Source: Phytoseiulus persimilis | Taxonomy: Eukaryota > Arthropoda > Arachnida > Mesostigmata > Phytoseiidae | Length of the DNA stretch: 64,000 bases | Assembly: GCA_037576195.1 (NCBI GenBank) | Contig: CM075104.1 | Span: forward strand, 21,592,211-21,656,210 | Direction of reading: 5' to 3' | Part shown: positions 33,672-44,514 of the stretch, in pieces | Layout of the letters: each line of letters starts with the position of its first letter | How positions within the stretch are numbered: the stretch's first letter is position 1 | The notes under the pieces: generated by a model | Told to the model about the DNA's origin: nothing | Database searches by the model: none | Seen by the model: only the letters and a program-made list of their open reading frames with translations | Position numbers and translations under genes: made by a program

Positions 33672-36600
33672 TCAACGATGATACAGATTCTTGGAGATCT
33701 TAGAGATGAGAGGATTGACAGTAGAAATGTAGATGTTTTCGAGGATTTCGAAGATGCTCATAAAAGCCATTCCGACGAACGATCCCATGAAGCCTCCAAC
33801 TTCGTTCAGCATCATGGACCACTGCAAATCACGGGGAAGACTGAGAATTCTCTGGGGATCCCATTTCCTCCTTCGCAGGTGCCCGTTGATTGATGGAAGG
33901 ATCATGGCATGCTTTTAATTATAAGGGGATACAGACCGTGTACCTCGGGATGGCTCTGATCGTATCTTCCATGGTCTCCTTGAAATAGACGAACACTTCG
34001 GCGAATCTTGGGAATAGGCGAAAACTTTTTCAGCGAAACAGACACTCACGCACACAAGGGGTATCGCACGCTAGAAGAAGCCTTCGTTACCTCCCACGTG
34101 GGTTCAGGATATCCATGCTTGATTTCATGCGTCGAGTATCTCCTTTCTGGAGTCGTTAACCGCAATTAGTTCAGCGTTCGAGATTGTGATGGAAGATTCG
34201 GATACGGCCTCATATAACTTTCGCTCGTGCTCATCGGAATTGAATGAAATGACTATTTACCACCGAGCTCAGAATAGAAGCATATGATACTATTTTCGAG
34301 TACATAACGTCTCTGGAATGGGAAGATATATTGAGCATCTGAATCCTCGGACATGATTAAGGAAACTTCGGCGGTGGTTTCAACCCAGTGGTTCTCAAAG
34401 TGGCCGATATCCGGTTTACAGAGGTGATGCCGGGGTGGATTTGAGCATACATCTTGGCGTCCATGAGGTGGATCAAGGGTCGACGGTCGACCCCATAAAC
34501 TTCAACGAAGTCGCCTAGGGGGTCGATGGGTCAGTCGAGTTTGAGAACCACTGATTTAACCTTGAGGTCTCATCATAGAATTTGTAGCAACGCACCTGCA
34601 TCTTTTCGGGCATGAGCACTTGAACGTCTTCCGGTACTTCTTCGCTGTAGCTATCGGATTTTGTGTGAACTCCTTCTTGCACGTGAAATTATACTCCCCT
34701 GTGGGAAGGCAGGGTAACCATTCATGAGGGAGATTTGTAAAATTCACACAATGCGAGTCAGAGCATATTGGGAGGACGATGCCCGATCATAGATGACCCA
34801 GGGGTATTTCTTACAATTCAAACAAGAGCGCAAACGAAAGTGCCAATGATAGCAGCCTTACAATAAATCCGCTCTGAACAGAGAAGAGCATACTCCAAGT
34901 TTCCGGTCCGAGCCCGGCATCCACAGACCTCAACCAAGTTGACAGCACGGCAGATGTACTCGCAAGACTGGAGGAATGAACGAAAAGCGTTCAAGTGGAG
35001 CAAAAAAAAAACACGGTGGAGCGAATCGTTCCCTTCTTTGATTGTAATATCTCACCGCCACGGAGTAGGCCTTGCCGTTGATTGCTTTTTCCACGAAGGC
35101 GTTGGCCCTTATTACGGCATCGGGCCATGAGGTATCATTCTGGCACTGAGTATCGTACGGGGCTTCCATGAGTGAGGCTGTTTTCTTTGGGAAGAAGAAG
35201 AGTCTCAGCTGAAAGAACTCTTCTCGCTTTTCTCTACTCAGTTGATTGAACTCGAGTGTCCTTTCATTCAGCAATGCGTTCCAAGTAGGCGCTGTGAGGT
35301 TCACTGTTCAGTCAACGTGGCGGTCGTAAATTCAAGCATGTTTCCAGCACACAGTGGCGCGTCAACCGTATCATGTATGATACATACATGACTCACAATC
35401 AATGATAGTCGCGGCAATCATTGACCTCGCTCTCGGTGGCTTATAGTCATGTAACAGTAACCCCTATTGATAGTTAGGCTGGATGGTCGGAGTCGTAGTT
35501 AAGTCAGGTGGTTTACTTTCGAAATTCACAAGTCTAGATAATCGGGATTTTCTCTATTTCTCATGAGTGAATTCCAGGATCAAGAAGGTTGAGCAAGATG
35601 GAGCACGAGTGTATTTGTCATGGAAATGAGAGAAGTCATCGCATCAGTTGTCTGCTGCCCGACCCGCGAATGTCAAGCTCAAACTATGACCAGGGCGAAG
35701 GACGAATCATCAGGGTTCTCACCCTTTGCAGAGCCACATAAGTCGCTCGGTTGGTTGGCACCAAGATTCCATCTCTTGACGCATCAGCTTCATCCGTCGG
35801 CCTATGAACCATAAGGAAGAAGCCTTCTTCCAGCAAGAAAGGCAGGTATTCTTCGGTGTGAGCATCCAAAACCAAGTAAAGGCCGTCTGATGGATGATCG
35901 TCCTGCTTCATCTCAAGGAAATCCGCCCTGCTTGACTCGTTGAACGTGTCGTTTGATGAATAAACTCTCCTGTCGAACAAAGTGTAGCAGAGCCCGTATT
36001 CGGAATTCACTGTCCCCTTGACTGTTATGAGTTCCGAGCTGAAATGCGAGAAAGTCAGGTTTACGAGATCCTCATGTCCTTTCGACCCGATCGAGGCAGG
36101 TAGAAGTCTGAGAGGAACCAACCTGCGACAGTCTTTTCCCCCTAAAAAACACTTTAGTATGCTCGACTCCCAAGGAATCGTATGTCTGGAAATCGCTCTA
36201 AAAATATCTTCACGGCTCACGGTCGTGATATTTCCATTCATTCTCAGCACGCCATGCGAGAGCTTCGTGAAAACATCTTGCCTGCTCTGAAAAATAAAGA
36301 AGTTTTGTAGTTCTTGGAAATCAGGGAGTGCTGTAGTTCGAGAAAATCAGCGGGTTCCGAAATGTGGAATTTTACAGCCAGTCTCAAGAGTGGGCCAAAG
36401 CATTATAGTGCCTCGCCACGCATAAGGACAACATTATACGTGGATATTATCTTCAGCATGGAGCAGACCTGGTCGTCGTTGCATAGCGACTGTCTGATAT
36501 CAACAGGGAATTCCGTATCACCGCAAAATGTGCTTTTACGGAGGTAGTTCAGATTGCACACTGTCACAGCAGGGACCGTGCAGCGCCGAACCTCTTTCAG

Positions 36601-37204
36601 CCCGATTGAGCTCGCTGTTGCGAACCTTAAAATGATTCATTCACATACTTGAAAGAGAGCTCACTAAATCGTCGACTCGAAGCTGAACGGCTTCGGGAGT
36701 TTGCGCCCATGAGGTGTCATACTTGCGGTATTTCGTGAGAACGTTGTGGGCAAAGAAGCCTGTGCATCCTAACAGGAACACGTATGATGTGAGCCAGATT
36801 CCAAACCTGAACCAGTTGTGTCGCGTATCGATGACGCGATCGAGGCCTGCGGCGGGGAATACTCAAAATATCGTAGTAACATATTCGTTTGAACAAAACC
36901 CAACAGCCGAGGCTCAGATTCGTATTCGTGAAGCTGAGCCGGATTAGCAGAATAGAAGGATCAGTAATATCCGTGTGGAAGTGGAACCGATTAGCTCCTT
37001 CCTTCGGTGAGAAACGTAATACAAATCACAGTTCTATTTCGTACCTGTTGTACCTTCGGCGAACATGTTACGCAAGCGACTAATTGCATCCTCGTTGCGC
37101 TCCGGAGCGACCAGGTTTGCTGCGATCCTGAACTTTGCTAGAAGTTTCCGCCCTCGGTTCCGCTGGTAGCTGGATTCCCTCCCGCAATGCTCCAGGGTCT
37201 TCAT
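33672..37204 (-). CDS. Degenerin/ENaC-family ion channel subunit, nine exons
   Basis: Exons in coding order: 37045-37204, 36649-36846, 36440-36593, 35723-36281, 35056-35184, 34862-34967, 34596-34698, 33937-34006, 33672-33821. The join is 543 codons (542 residues), every intron phase agrees, and an in-frame TGA lies just before the start codon. Residues 49-55 (FAEGTTG) lead into TM1 (about 64-85, WFRFGIWLTSYVFLLGCTGF). The family motif PAVTVCN is at 127-133. The cysteine-rich extracellular loop follows (GLYLVLDAHTEEYLP, APYDTQC, SCEYICRAVNLVEVCGC, CSCPKRC). A short VYFKET strand precedes TM2 at about 499-522 (NEVGGFMGSFVGMAFMSIFE). Such channels are trimeric, amiloride-sensitive Na+ channels used in mechanosensation, taste or ligand gating. 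Oddities: the usual G-x-S pore triplet reads GMA, the segment between CSCPKRC and VYFK is shorter than in relatives, and intron 2 is only 55 bp. Least sure are the starts of exons 3 and 5 and a possible missed exon in intron 7. Confidence 0.88.
34386..34553. mobile_element. hAT-type MITE in channel intron 7
   Basis: A 168-bp element with terminal inverted repeats CAGTGGTTCTCAAA and TTTGAGAACCACTG, the typical hAT end sequence. The flanking 8-mers TTTCAACC and ATTTAACC match at six of eight positions, as an aged 8-bp target duplication would. No coding capacity. Confidence 0.75.
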
Positions 37205-39085
37205 TTTTCACAGGTTTCCGGGGCGAAACTTCCAGCTCAATGGAAACAAATGGGAAAAAACTCGCCAGATCGCGGGAGGATCGCGAAGGACTTTCCTGAG
37301 CGGACCTATATGCAGATGCCCGGAGCTCGCGTGAAGCATCCAGCTCGGATAAAATGGTTGGAGGAACGGGGACTTGTGTATCCTACCACAGCTCCCCCTC
37401 GACTGTCAGAGGGAATCACTCGCAGACCGGATCCCTGAACCGCGATATTGAACGACCCGCGAGGAATTTCGGGCCAGGAGTTCGTTCTCTGATGCAAATT
37501 TCGCGCAGAAGATCAACATTGATCACACAAATACAAATGTACAATGGATTCGTGTCGTGCGCAGCGTTTTGGCCGACCGAGGTGCCCATTTCGCGTGTCT
37601 CAGTTCAAGGTTGCGGTTCGTCTGAAATAGTGTGAGTGAGTTGTTCCAAATCGATCGTGAAAGTATTCGACGATGGCGTGAGTGAGAGATTCTCGAGAGT
37701 GAGTCTCATCTGACCCAGGCTGATTTACTGTTTGTCAGCAGAACAGCTAAATATCTTATGCGTCGCCGACTTGCTGATTCATCTAGATTCGTCGCTTCTC
37801 TTTGCAGGGGTCCGTGAACGTGTATCTGCGCGGCTGGACTCATCGAAGTATGTACCGCCGAATACTTCAGCATCCTCTGTTCTCCCGAAGTAGCGTAGCT
37901 CTGCAGACTCACATCAGTCCAGAGAGTCATAAAAAGTCCTGGCGCGCCTGAAATTCCGCTGACTCTCGCCGGAAAATGGTCTTCCAGTCTGGCCAGCCAG
38001 GCTAGCCGAACGGAGGCATTGCGGATTAGGTGACATCCTATTATGGAGCTTGGTTCAACCATCGAAGTCCACTAATAATGACGGAGTGGCGGTCCTAAAC
38101 ATAACTGTTTGCGCTGCTCTCATATCAGAAATTCCGGAACAAGATCATAGTTCATCGGAGACATCACTGCGTTTCCGTCGCCGGATGTACCATTTTGTGG
38201 TTGCGGGTTGCCTCATCTCCACCCCCGGGTCCGGCAGTGGTGAGCAATCCTATAGCGATGACGAAGTAGTAGGTCGCAAATGCGGTTCACAACATATTGA
38301 TCCATGAGCACGACCACACTGAGACGATTGATTCCCCGCCAGCGTGACTGATCTCCCACAATGATCAGGATTTTAAGTCTCTGCGTTTTCGAAGTGTTCG
38401 ATTTGCATTTCGTCGATTTCCCTTGTGGCTGGCGGTGGAGCTCGGAGATCAAATATGGGGATTTCCCAAACAGCTGGTAGGAATTTCGGCGGAAACAGGT
38501 AGCCGGAAGTTATGTCGAGATAACTGCAGTTTCGTTGCCGGAAGGCTCGTCAGAAAGTCGTCTCTACGGTGGAGAGTCAGAATCTTGCGGAGGAGTAAAT
38601 ACGATCTCCTTCCGTGCAGTACGGAAACCACAGTATGGTGAGTTCTCCGATTCTTGTGGTTTCAGCTCGGAAGTCATCAACAATCTTGCTTCCTCGATGC
38701 AGCATGCTCCACTGAGGTCCAAGAGACGTTTGCCGCAATTATGCGGCTTCGCCTGAAAAGGATTCTTGAAGGAATCCATCACATACATAAGCCTCCCTGT
38801 TGTCTACAACAAGCGCTGTTCGAAAAGCTCTCCTCATGAGGAGAGTTCACGCCACTTTGCCGCCATGGAACCAAATCCGTCGATCGCGTGGTGTTACGTC
38901 GCGATACGCGCCTTGGCTATGATGCGGCTCCCGAAAACAAGATCAGGTTGAGCTTCGAGACTCGGGTCAGTCTCTGTTCAGAAGAGCACGGATATACAAT
39001 AACCCTGGATACTCCCGGTGCTTGAGGCGAATGGAGTGATCGATCAGCGATTGTTCTGGAGCGGAAAGCGTCGCTCATCAATGTA
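37205..39085. other. No supported gene
   Basis: Upstream of the channel gene. Some open frames at 38423-38788 look protein-like on both strands, but no consistent exon model emerged. Confidence 0.4.
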
Positions 39086-39091
39086 TTTATT
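39086..39091 (-). terminator. Polyadenylation signal of cuticle gene
   Basis: AATAAA on the minus strand, about 115 bp past the stop codon at 39205. Confidence 0.6.
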
Positions 39092-39204
39092 CTAAGATTG
39101 AAAATATACATGAAGCATGGATAGAAGATACGAGGAAAAGTCGATCAAGCATCACGGGAGATGAATGCTCACAGCTGATAATCATCCCCAGTCAGAATAA
39201 TTGC

Positions 39205-39917
39205 TTAGTAGTAGCTTCCGTAGGCACCAAGGGGAGCCTTGGCGAGGACGGGAGCGGCGGCGTAGGCAGCAACGGGGGCGGCAGCCACAGCCTTGACGGC
39301 GACCGGGGCAGCGTTGTAAACGGCGGCAGCGGCAATAGAGGGAGCGGTTCCAGGCTCGTTGGTATTGATGGAAGCCCGGAAGCCAGCGCCATCGGCAACA
39401 TAATCGACGCGGCGAGCGATTCCGCGAGCGTCAGAGAACGAGTAGGATCCCTTCTTGTTGTTGTAGGCGTCGGAGACCTCGTGACGGGACTGTTTGGTTC
39501 CGTACTCATCTACGGTGTCGTAGCCGAACTGGTAAGGCTGAGGAGGGTACGCGATAGCAGCCTTGGCTACCAAGGGAGCGGCGGCGTACTTGGTGACGGG
39601 GGCGGCGGCAGCGTAAGCGAGAGGAGCTCCGCTGGCGTATCCGGAGAGCGCTGGGGTGGCGAAACCGTATCCGGAAACAGTGGGGGCGGCGAGACCGTAT
39701 CCAGAGAGAGCTGGGGAAGCGATTCCGTAAGCAGGAGCGGCGATAGCTCCGGCGTGGACGGCGGCGACGGCGGCAGACGCGACGATTACCTGTGAATCAA
39801 CACAGTTATAATCCTCAGGGGGATGTTCCGTACCAAAGACGGTCAGCGTTAGTTTAGAGTATGGGGAGCAGTTGTTCGACAACTGTGTGGAAGCTTCAGG
39901 AGTACCTTGGCGAACAT
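39205..39917 (-). CDS. RR-type cuticle protein, short form, 198 aa
   Basis: Exon 1 (39906-39917) encodes MFAK. A 116-bp phase-0 intron (39790-39905, GTACT to TTCACAG) follows, then exon 2 (39205-39789). The N-terminus is a signal peptide (VIVASAAVAAVHAGAI). Residues about 30-85 have GYGLAAP-type repeats rather than the YAHAAPAL repeats of its neighbours. The Rebers-Riddiford chitin-binding domain is at about 89-152 (PYQFGYDTVDEYG, GSYSFSDARG, VDYVADGAGF). The tail ends LGAYGSYY. It is the shortest intact paralogue and the closest relative of the 28 kb fragment. The expected role is a structural cuticle component bound to chitin fibres. Confidence 0.95.
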
Positions 39918-39965
39918 TTCTATTGGTTCGTTGAATTAGTTGTGTTGTCAAGCCCTGTAGCATGC

Positions 39966-39980
39966 CCGTTTTTATATCGG
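39966..39980 (-). promoter_or_regulatory. TATA box of short cuticle gene
   Basis: ATATAAA core (minus strand) at about 39971-39977, flanked by CCG and CGG triplets. It lies about 50 bp upstream of the start codon at 39917. Confidence 0.6.
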
Positions 39981-40554
39981 ATCAGAGAGGACAGCAATAC
40001 AGGCCACACCCGAATGCCAGTGACGCCCCTCGCATTTGTCAACATCGTCATTGGAACTTTGATCGAAGCAATCGGAGAGTGTCGTTTCTGGTTGACATTC
40101 TACGGAAAACTGTCGTAGAATTGTCGGAGCTCGGGTTATGGGTCGAATAAGTTCTGGCTGATTCGATTGCGATGTCTTCTCCTCGCTTAGCCGAGTTGTT
40201 CATCCACTACTGGATTATCCTCTTCTAGCTTGGAGGTTGCGAAAGCGATTGTTGGGCGAGAAATGCAGACTAGCTGACATCCTTCAGTTTCGAAGCCCTC
40301 CAGGTTCGGAGGGGTCGATTTCTGCGCCGCATCAAATGAGCAGCATTTCAAACACGGAACACTCCGTCGTAAGTTGACATGTCACAGAGTTCGGGCAAAA
40401 GCCGATGATTTCAAAGCACTCGGGGAAAACTAGGCATGCGTAGCTGATAACTATGCTCCTGCCGTAACAACCCTGCGGTGGTTATTGGTTCTGAAAGCAT
40501 GCAGCTGCACGGCTTCCCCGCCCTCGAATGGAATTCGGCTCCGCATTTCAAGTA
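39981..40554. other. Intergenic
   Basis: No supported gene. It ends with the TA dinucleotide that flanks the inverted-repeat element. Confidence 0.45.
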
Positions 40555-41148
40555 GGGTTAAAGTACCAGTTATGGGCCACTTACCAGTTTTGGGCCACTC
40601 ACTAGTTATGGGCCAAATATTGACCAGTAATGGTCCATCGCCGGATATCGAAGTACTGCTCCAACCGGAGGCTTTTCGTGGGGAGGAAGCGCCTCTCCTT
40701 CGTGACGAGGTGAATCGTGGAACGATCTGATGATTTCCTCCCTCCTATCTTCCTCAATCAGAGTGATTACCTCCACTTTGAAAAAAGTGGTCAGGTCGAC
40801 GCCGTAATCACCTCTTTAGGTTACGGGACGTATGGCCAGATTCGACCCGGGAATAACCTCCAGAGACTTCAATGAGGAGTGCGGCCAAACTGACAGACGA
40901 AGCGGATTATATGTAGCGAGGACTAATTCGAAGTCACAGACGGTTTGCTGATGAGGACCGGAGCTCTCCTTTTAAGTCCCCACACGTTCCCGTTGACTCT
41001 GCAGTAGACAAGAGATGCTTCCCTTGTGGAAGAGTTCACCGCCCTCGAGGCCCATAACTGGTCAGTGGGTGGCTCATAACTGGTAGGTGGCCCAAAAGTG
41101 GTAGGTGGCCCAAAACTCGTAAGTGGCCCATAACTGGTACTTTTACCC
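40555..41148. mobile_element. Non-autonomous TIR DNA element, 594 bp
   Basis: The ends are inverted: GGGTTAAAGTACCAGTTATG on the left and the complement of GGGTAAAAGTACCAGTTATG on the right. TA on both sides (40553-40554, 41149-41150) may be the target duplication. Each end carries several diverged copies of a 14-16 bp motif around CCAGTTATGGGCCAC, three on the left and about six on the right. The interior has no coding frame but contains GTGATTAC and GTAATCAC as an inverted pair, and a CCACTTT hairpin. The superfamily is not assigned. Confidence 0.75.
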
Positions 41149-42299
41149 TATATCTCGGGTTGTGGTCCTGGTCGGGCAGCACCATGCAGATCCGCACCGC
41201 TAGTGTGTACTTGGCTCATCCTATGGGAAAACAAGCGAATCATATGCTGGTGATACCGCTTTCTTCCGAAACTGTTCTGTTGGAACTTGTGATACCTAGG
41301 GAATACGGTCTTTCGACCCATAGTAAGAAGAAGAGAACGGAGTGGTCTTCTCAGAATCTTTTGATATTGGGAGAGTTCGCTGACTGTAACGATCGTTTGG
41401 TCACCGTGGCATGTTTGCGCAAGTTTCCCGCTCTCCAAAACGCAGATGGTTTTGACTGGAATTCGACTCAGACTTGCTTGAGCAATCAAAAGAATCCCGA
41501 AGTTCAGCTCGCATTCCTACGTACAACCCGTTGATTCGCATTTTTCAGATGACGGAATTTCTTTTTCGGACAAGTCCAACACCCCGACGTGGTTCAGCCT
41601 GAGATGAACGATCTGTGATTCACTGCTTGGAGGGACTCGAACCCAATGATCCCAACTGCATCGACTGATCTAGATATCACTCTGATTGGTCGCTTGCTTC
41701 TAAATCGCGGTGACATTAATTGCACTCGGTGGTGGCGAAAAAATGTTGTGATGGGAAGACTGTACTTGGATGACGCATTGGTTCTTCTTATGGTCGAAAT
41801 TATTATAAATGACTGTCATAAAATCATCAACGAACAAATAGATCATGGAAGCGTTCAGCAGATCGGTGCTGAAGGCCGGCACTTATGACAGTTCACAAGA
41901 TGTTCATCGTTACCACCGCAAAGCCGTTTGCAAGATGCGAATCCTTATCGAGAGTTGGATCCAATCGTTCCCTCGAGGGAACATTACTAGACGGACAGGG
42001 GGAATGTTCAACATTGACTTCCGAGTTCCTCAATCTCAAGTCACCAAGACCCGCTGTTGGAGTCTGAGACCAACTGAGTGAATCCTCATGGACGGTGTAA
42101 GCGATGGCGGTGTGTGAAACGCTCGGTGCTCGGCATATGAATTAATCGCGGCCTGCGATTCTGTGAGGGAATATGGCAGCAATTCTCTGCGAACTGCCTC
42201 GAGCCATGGGCTGCGGAAAGCACCGAGAAGTCCACTTCCGCGATCATGGCGCCGCGAGTGATTAAAATTGAGTCTCCAAAAGGATGGCGCGTTCTCGTA
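41149..42299. other. Intergenic with a small inverted repeat
   Basis: ACTGTCATAA at 41812-41821 and its exact complement at 41883-41892 enclose a 61-bp loop. No supported gene. Confidence 0.4.
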
Positions 42300-43381
42300 C
42301 TAAGTGGCGCGCTGATTTGTGTTTCAGAGGGGTTCCGCAGTGAAAACAGTTGCTAAATGGCGTTAAGATTCCAGACGAGAGCACTTCTGGAACAAGACAT
42401 AATGACGTGGCCTCGAGTAGAGGCATCAGAGAAGGCATCTGGTCTTCGAGAGTCGGTGAAGAAAGTCGTCTTACAGAAATAACAGAAATTGATCCAAAGT
42501 ATATTGATCTCATTTAATCAGACCTGATAAGGGAATTATCGCCACACCTCCAGGACCGTAACGCCAGGGCCTGCGATCCATGCGCTGCCGAAACTTCAAT
42601 AGATTCATCGCGAGTTCTCCCTGTCTTCAATCAGTGAATTAAGTCATACAGCCCGGAAGTTTAGGTGAGTTTTCGGGATTGTATAATCAATCGCCCGAGA
42701 TTGATCCATGTCAATGAGGGTATAATCTCGAGAAAGACACCTGGAATTCGAGGCCTCATTCATCAGCAACCTTAGGAAGTACGTGGAGAGCCGTGAGCGC
42801 AGCGATAGGATTCGATGCTCCGTGGTTCCCCCCTCCAGAAAAGTCAGGCTACAACAGGCTATCAGTGCCCTCCCAAATACTTCTGAAACAGTTTCTTCAG
42901 GATTTTCTGGGTACTCTCGAATCCTCCTCAAATGAGGAAACAAAGACTGTCTCGCGTTCGACCAGCGAAGTGCGTTGCTAGGTCGACAATGTAGAGAGAC
43001 ACGCTGCTGAATCTAGGAAGCTGCTACGGAGGCTCTCGCGGAACCCTCGAATCAACCAGTCGGCAACCCTCAGAAGGGAGACGATGGCATGGGGCCGAAA
43101 ACAGGATATTCTCAGATGTGCATCAACAAGGTATAATTATCAGCAGTCTGAAGATCTTGAATCGAGGTCAAAGGAAAGGAACGCTTCCATTCTGGCAAGC
43201 CGACAGACTCTCAGCCGGTCGTTTTCCTACTCGAAGCACCCTAACGAAATTCCTTCCCACTCTTCTACGGATCATCCGCATTCCTCTCCGTACGGGCCGG
43301 GGAACACTCGCTTCTAGAGAGGCGCGACTTTCGCGATTGAGATGGCGTAGCAACAATCGAATATCCGACGAAACTGTTTAA

Positions 43382-43387
43382 TTTATT
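43382..43387 (-). terminator. Polyadenylation signal of cuticle gene, copy A
   Basis: AATAAA on the minus strand, about 140 bp past the stop at 43524. Confidence 0.55.
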
Positions 43388-43523
43388 CGAAATAATTTAA
43401 TATAGATGTTGGAATGTACATCTTGTGGGAAAGTCAAAGACAACAGAAGTATCACAGAAGATGGAGTTCAGGAAAGAATTGTTCGTCCTCTAGTAGACCT
43501 AGTGATGTTGAGGGAGCTTGAGC

Positions 43524-44448
43524 TTAATAGTGGTGACCGTAGGCGAGAGGAGCCTTGGCGAGGAGCGGAGCAGCGGCGTAGGCGGCGACAGGAGCGGCAG
43601 CAACGGCCTTCACGGCTACAGGGGCGGCGTTGTAGACAGCGGCAGCGGGAGCGGAAGGAGCGGTTCCGGGCTCGTTGGTGTGGACAGACGCACGGAATCC
43701 GGCGGCATCGGCAACGTAGTCGACGCGACGAGCGATTCCACGGGCATCAGAGAAAGAGTATGAGCCCTTCTTGTTGTTGTAGGCGTCCGAGACTTCGTGG
43801 CGGGACTGCTTGGTTCCGTACTCATCAACGGAGTCGTAACCGAATTGGTACGGCTGGGGAGCGTAGGCGATGGCAGCCTTGGCAACTAGGGGAGCAGCAG
43901 CGATCTTGGCAACAGGGGCAGCAGCAGCGTATGCGAGCGGGGCAGCGTGGGCGTATTTCAGAGCGGGGGCAGCATGTGCGTAGCTCAGAGCCGGGGCAGC
44001 ATGTGCGTAGCTCAGAGCCGGGGCAGCATGTGCGTAGCTCAGAGCCGGGGCAGCATGTGCGTAGCTCAGAGCAGGGGCAGCATGCGCGTAGCTCAGAGCG
44101 GGGGCAGCGTGGGCGTATTTCAGAGCAGGGGCAGCATGGGCGTAGCTCAGAGCGGGGGCAGCATGGGCGTAGCTCAGAGCAGGGGCAGCATGGGCGTAGC
44201 TCAGAGCAGGGGCAGCGTGAGCGTATCTCAGAGCGGGGGCAGCATGAGCGTATCCGGCATAGGCGGGAGCGGCAATGGCGCCGGCATGTGCAGCAGCAAC
44301 AGCCACGGAGGCAACAACGACCTGGAAAGAGTCACAATTGTAATCCTTTGGTATTCTGGAGCACAGTCAACACCAACCGAGGGAATTAGAGTGAAAATCA
44401 CAGTCCTCCTGAGAGCATTCAAAACGTCGACGCTACCTTAGCGAACAT
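43524..44448 (-). CDS. RR-type cuticle protein with YAHAAPAL repeats, copy A, 269 aa
   Basis: Exon 1 (44437-44448) encodes MFAK. A 115-bp phase-0 intron (44322-44436, GTAGCG to TTTCCAG) follows, then exon 2 (43524-44321). The signal peptide (VVVASVAVAAAHAGAI) precedes twelve tandem nine-residue repeats of the form YAHAAPALS or YAHAAPALK. The Rebers-Riddiford chitin-binding domain is at about 161-224 (PYQFGYDSVDEYG, GSYSFSDARG, VDYVADAAGF). The end is KAPLAYGHHY. The tyrosine- and alanine-rich repeat region is typical of sclerotised cuticle proteins, where tyrosines may be cross-linked (family knowledge). It differs from copy B at 47.1 kb mainly by one repeat unit. The promoter has a TATA box inside a perfect inverted repeat. 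Confidence 0.96.
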
Positions 44449-44494
44449 ATCGAATGATTTGGTGAACTACTTCTGTTGAGAAACACTCGAAGCT

Positions 44495-44514
44495 TTCGCC
44501 TTATATTTGGCGAA
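44495..44514 (-). promoter_or_regulatory. TATA box in perfect inverted repeat, copy A
   Basis: TTCGCC and GGCGAA arms (6 bp, exact) enclose an 8-bp TATA core (minus strand AAATATAA). It lies about 50 bp upstream of the start codon. Downstream, CTCAACAGAAG is shared with the 24 and 47 kb genes near the expected transcription start. Confidence 0.75.

Noticed and set aside
34818-35003. Separate small ORF ending IYCKAAII
   Set aside because: It is exon 6 of the channel read through its GTAAGG donor into the intron.
43406-44389. Long plus-strand ORF (327 codons) over cuticle gene copy A
   Set aside because: It is the reverse complement of the Ala/Pro repeat gene, where GC-rich repeats keep other frames open. 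The minus strand has the chitin-binding domain and matched introns.
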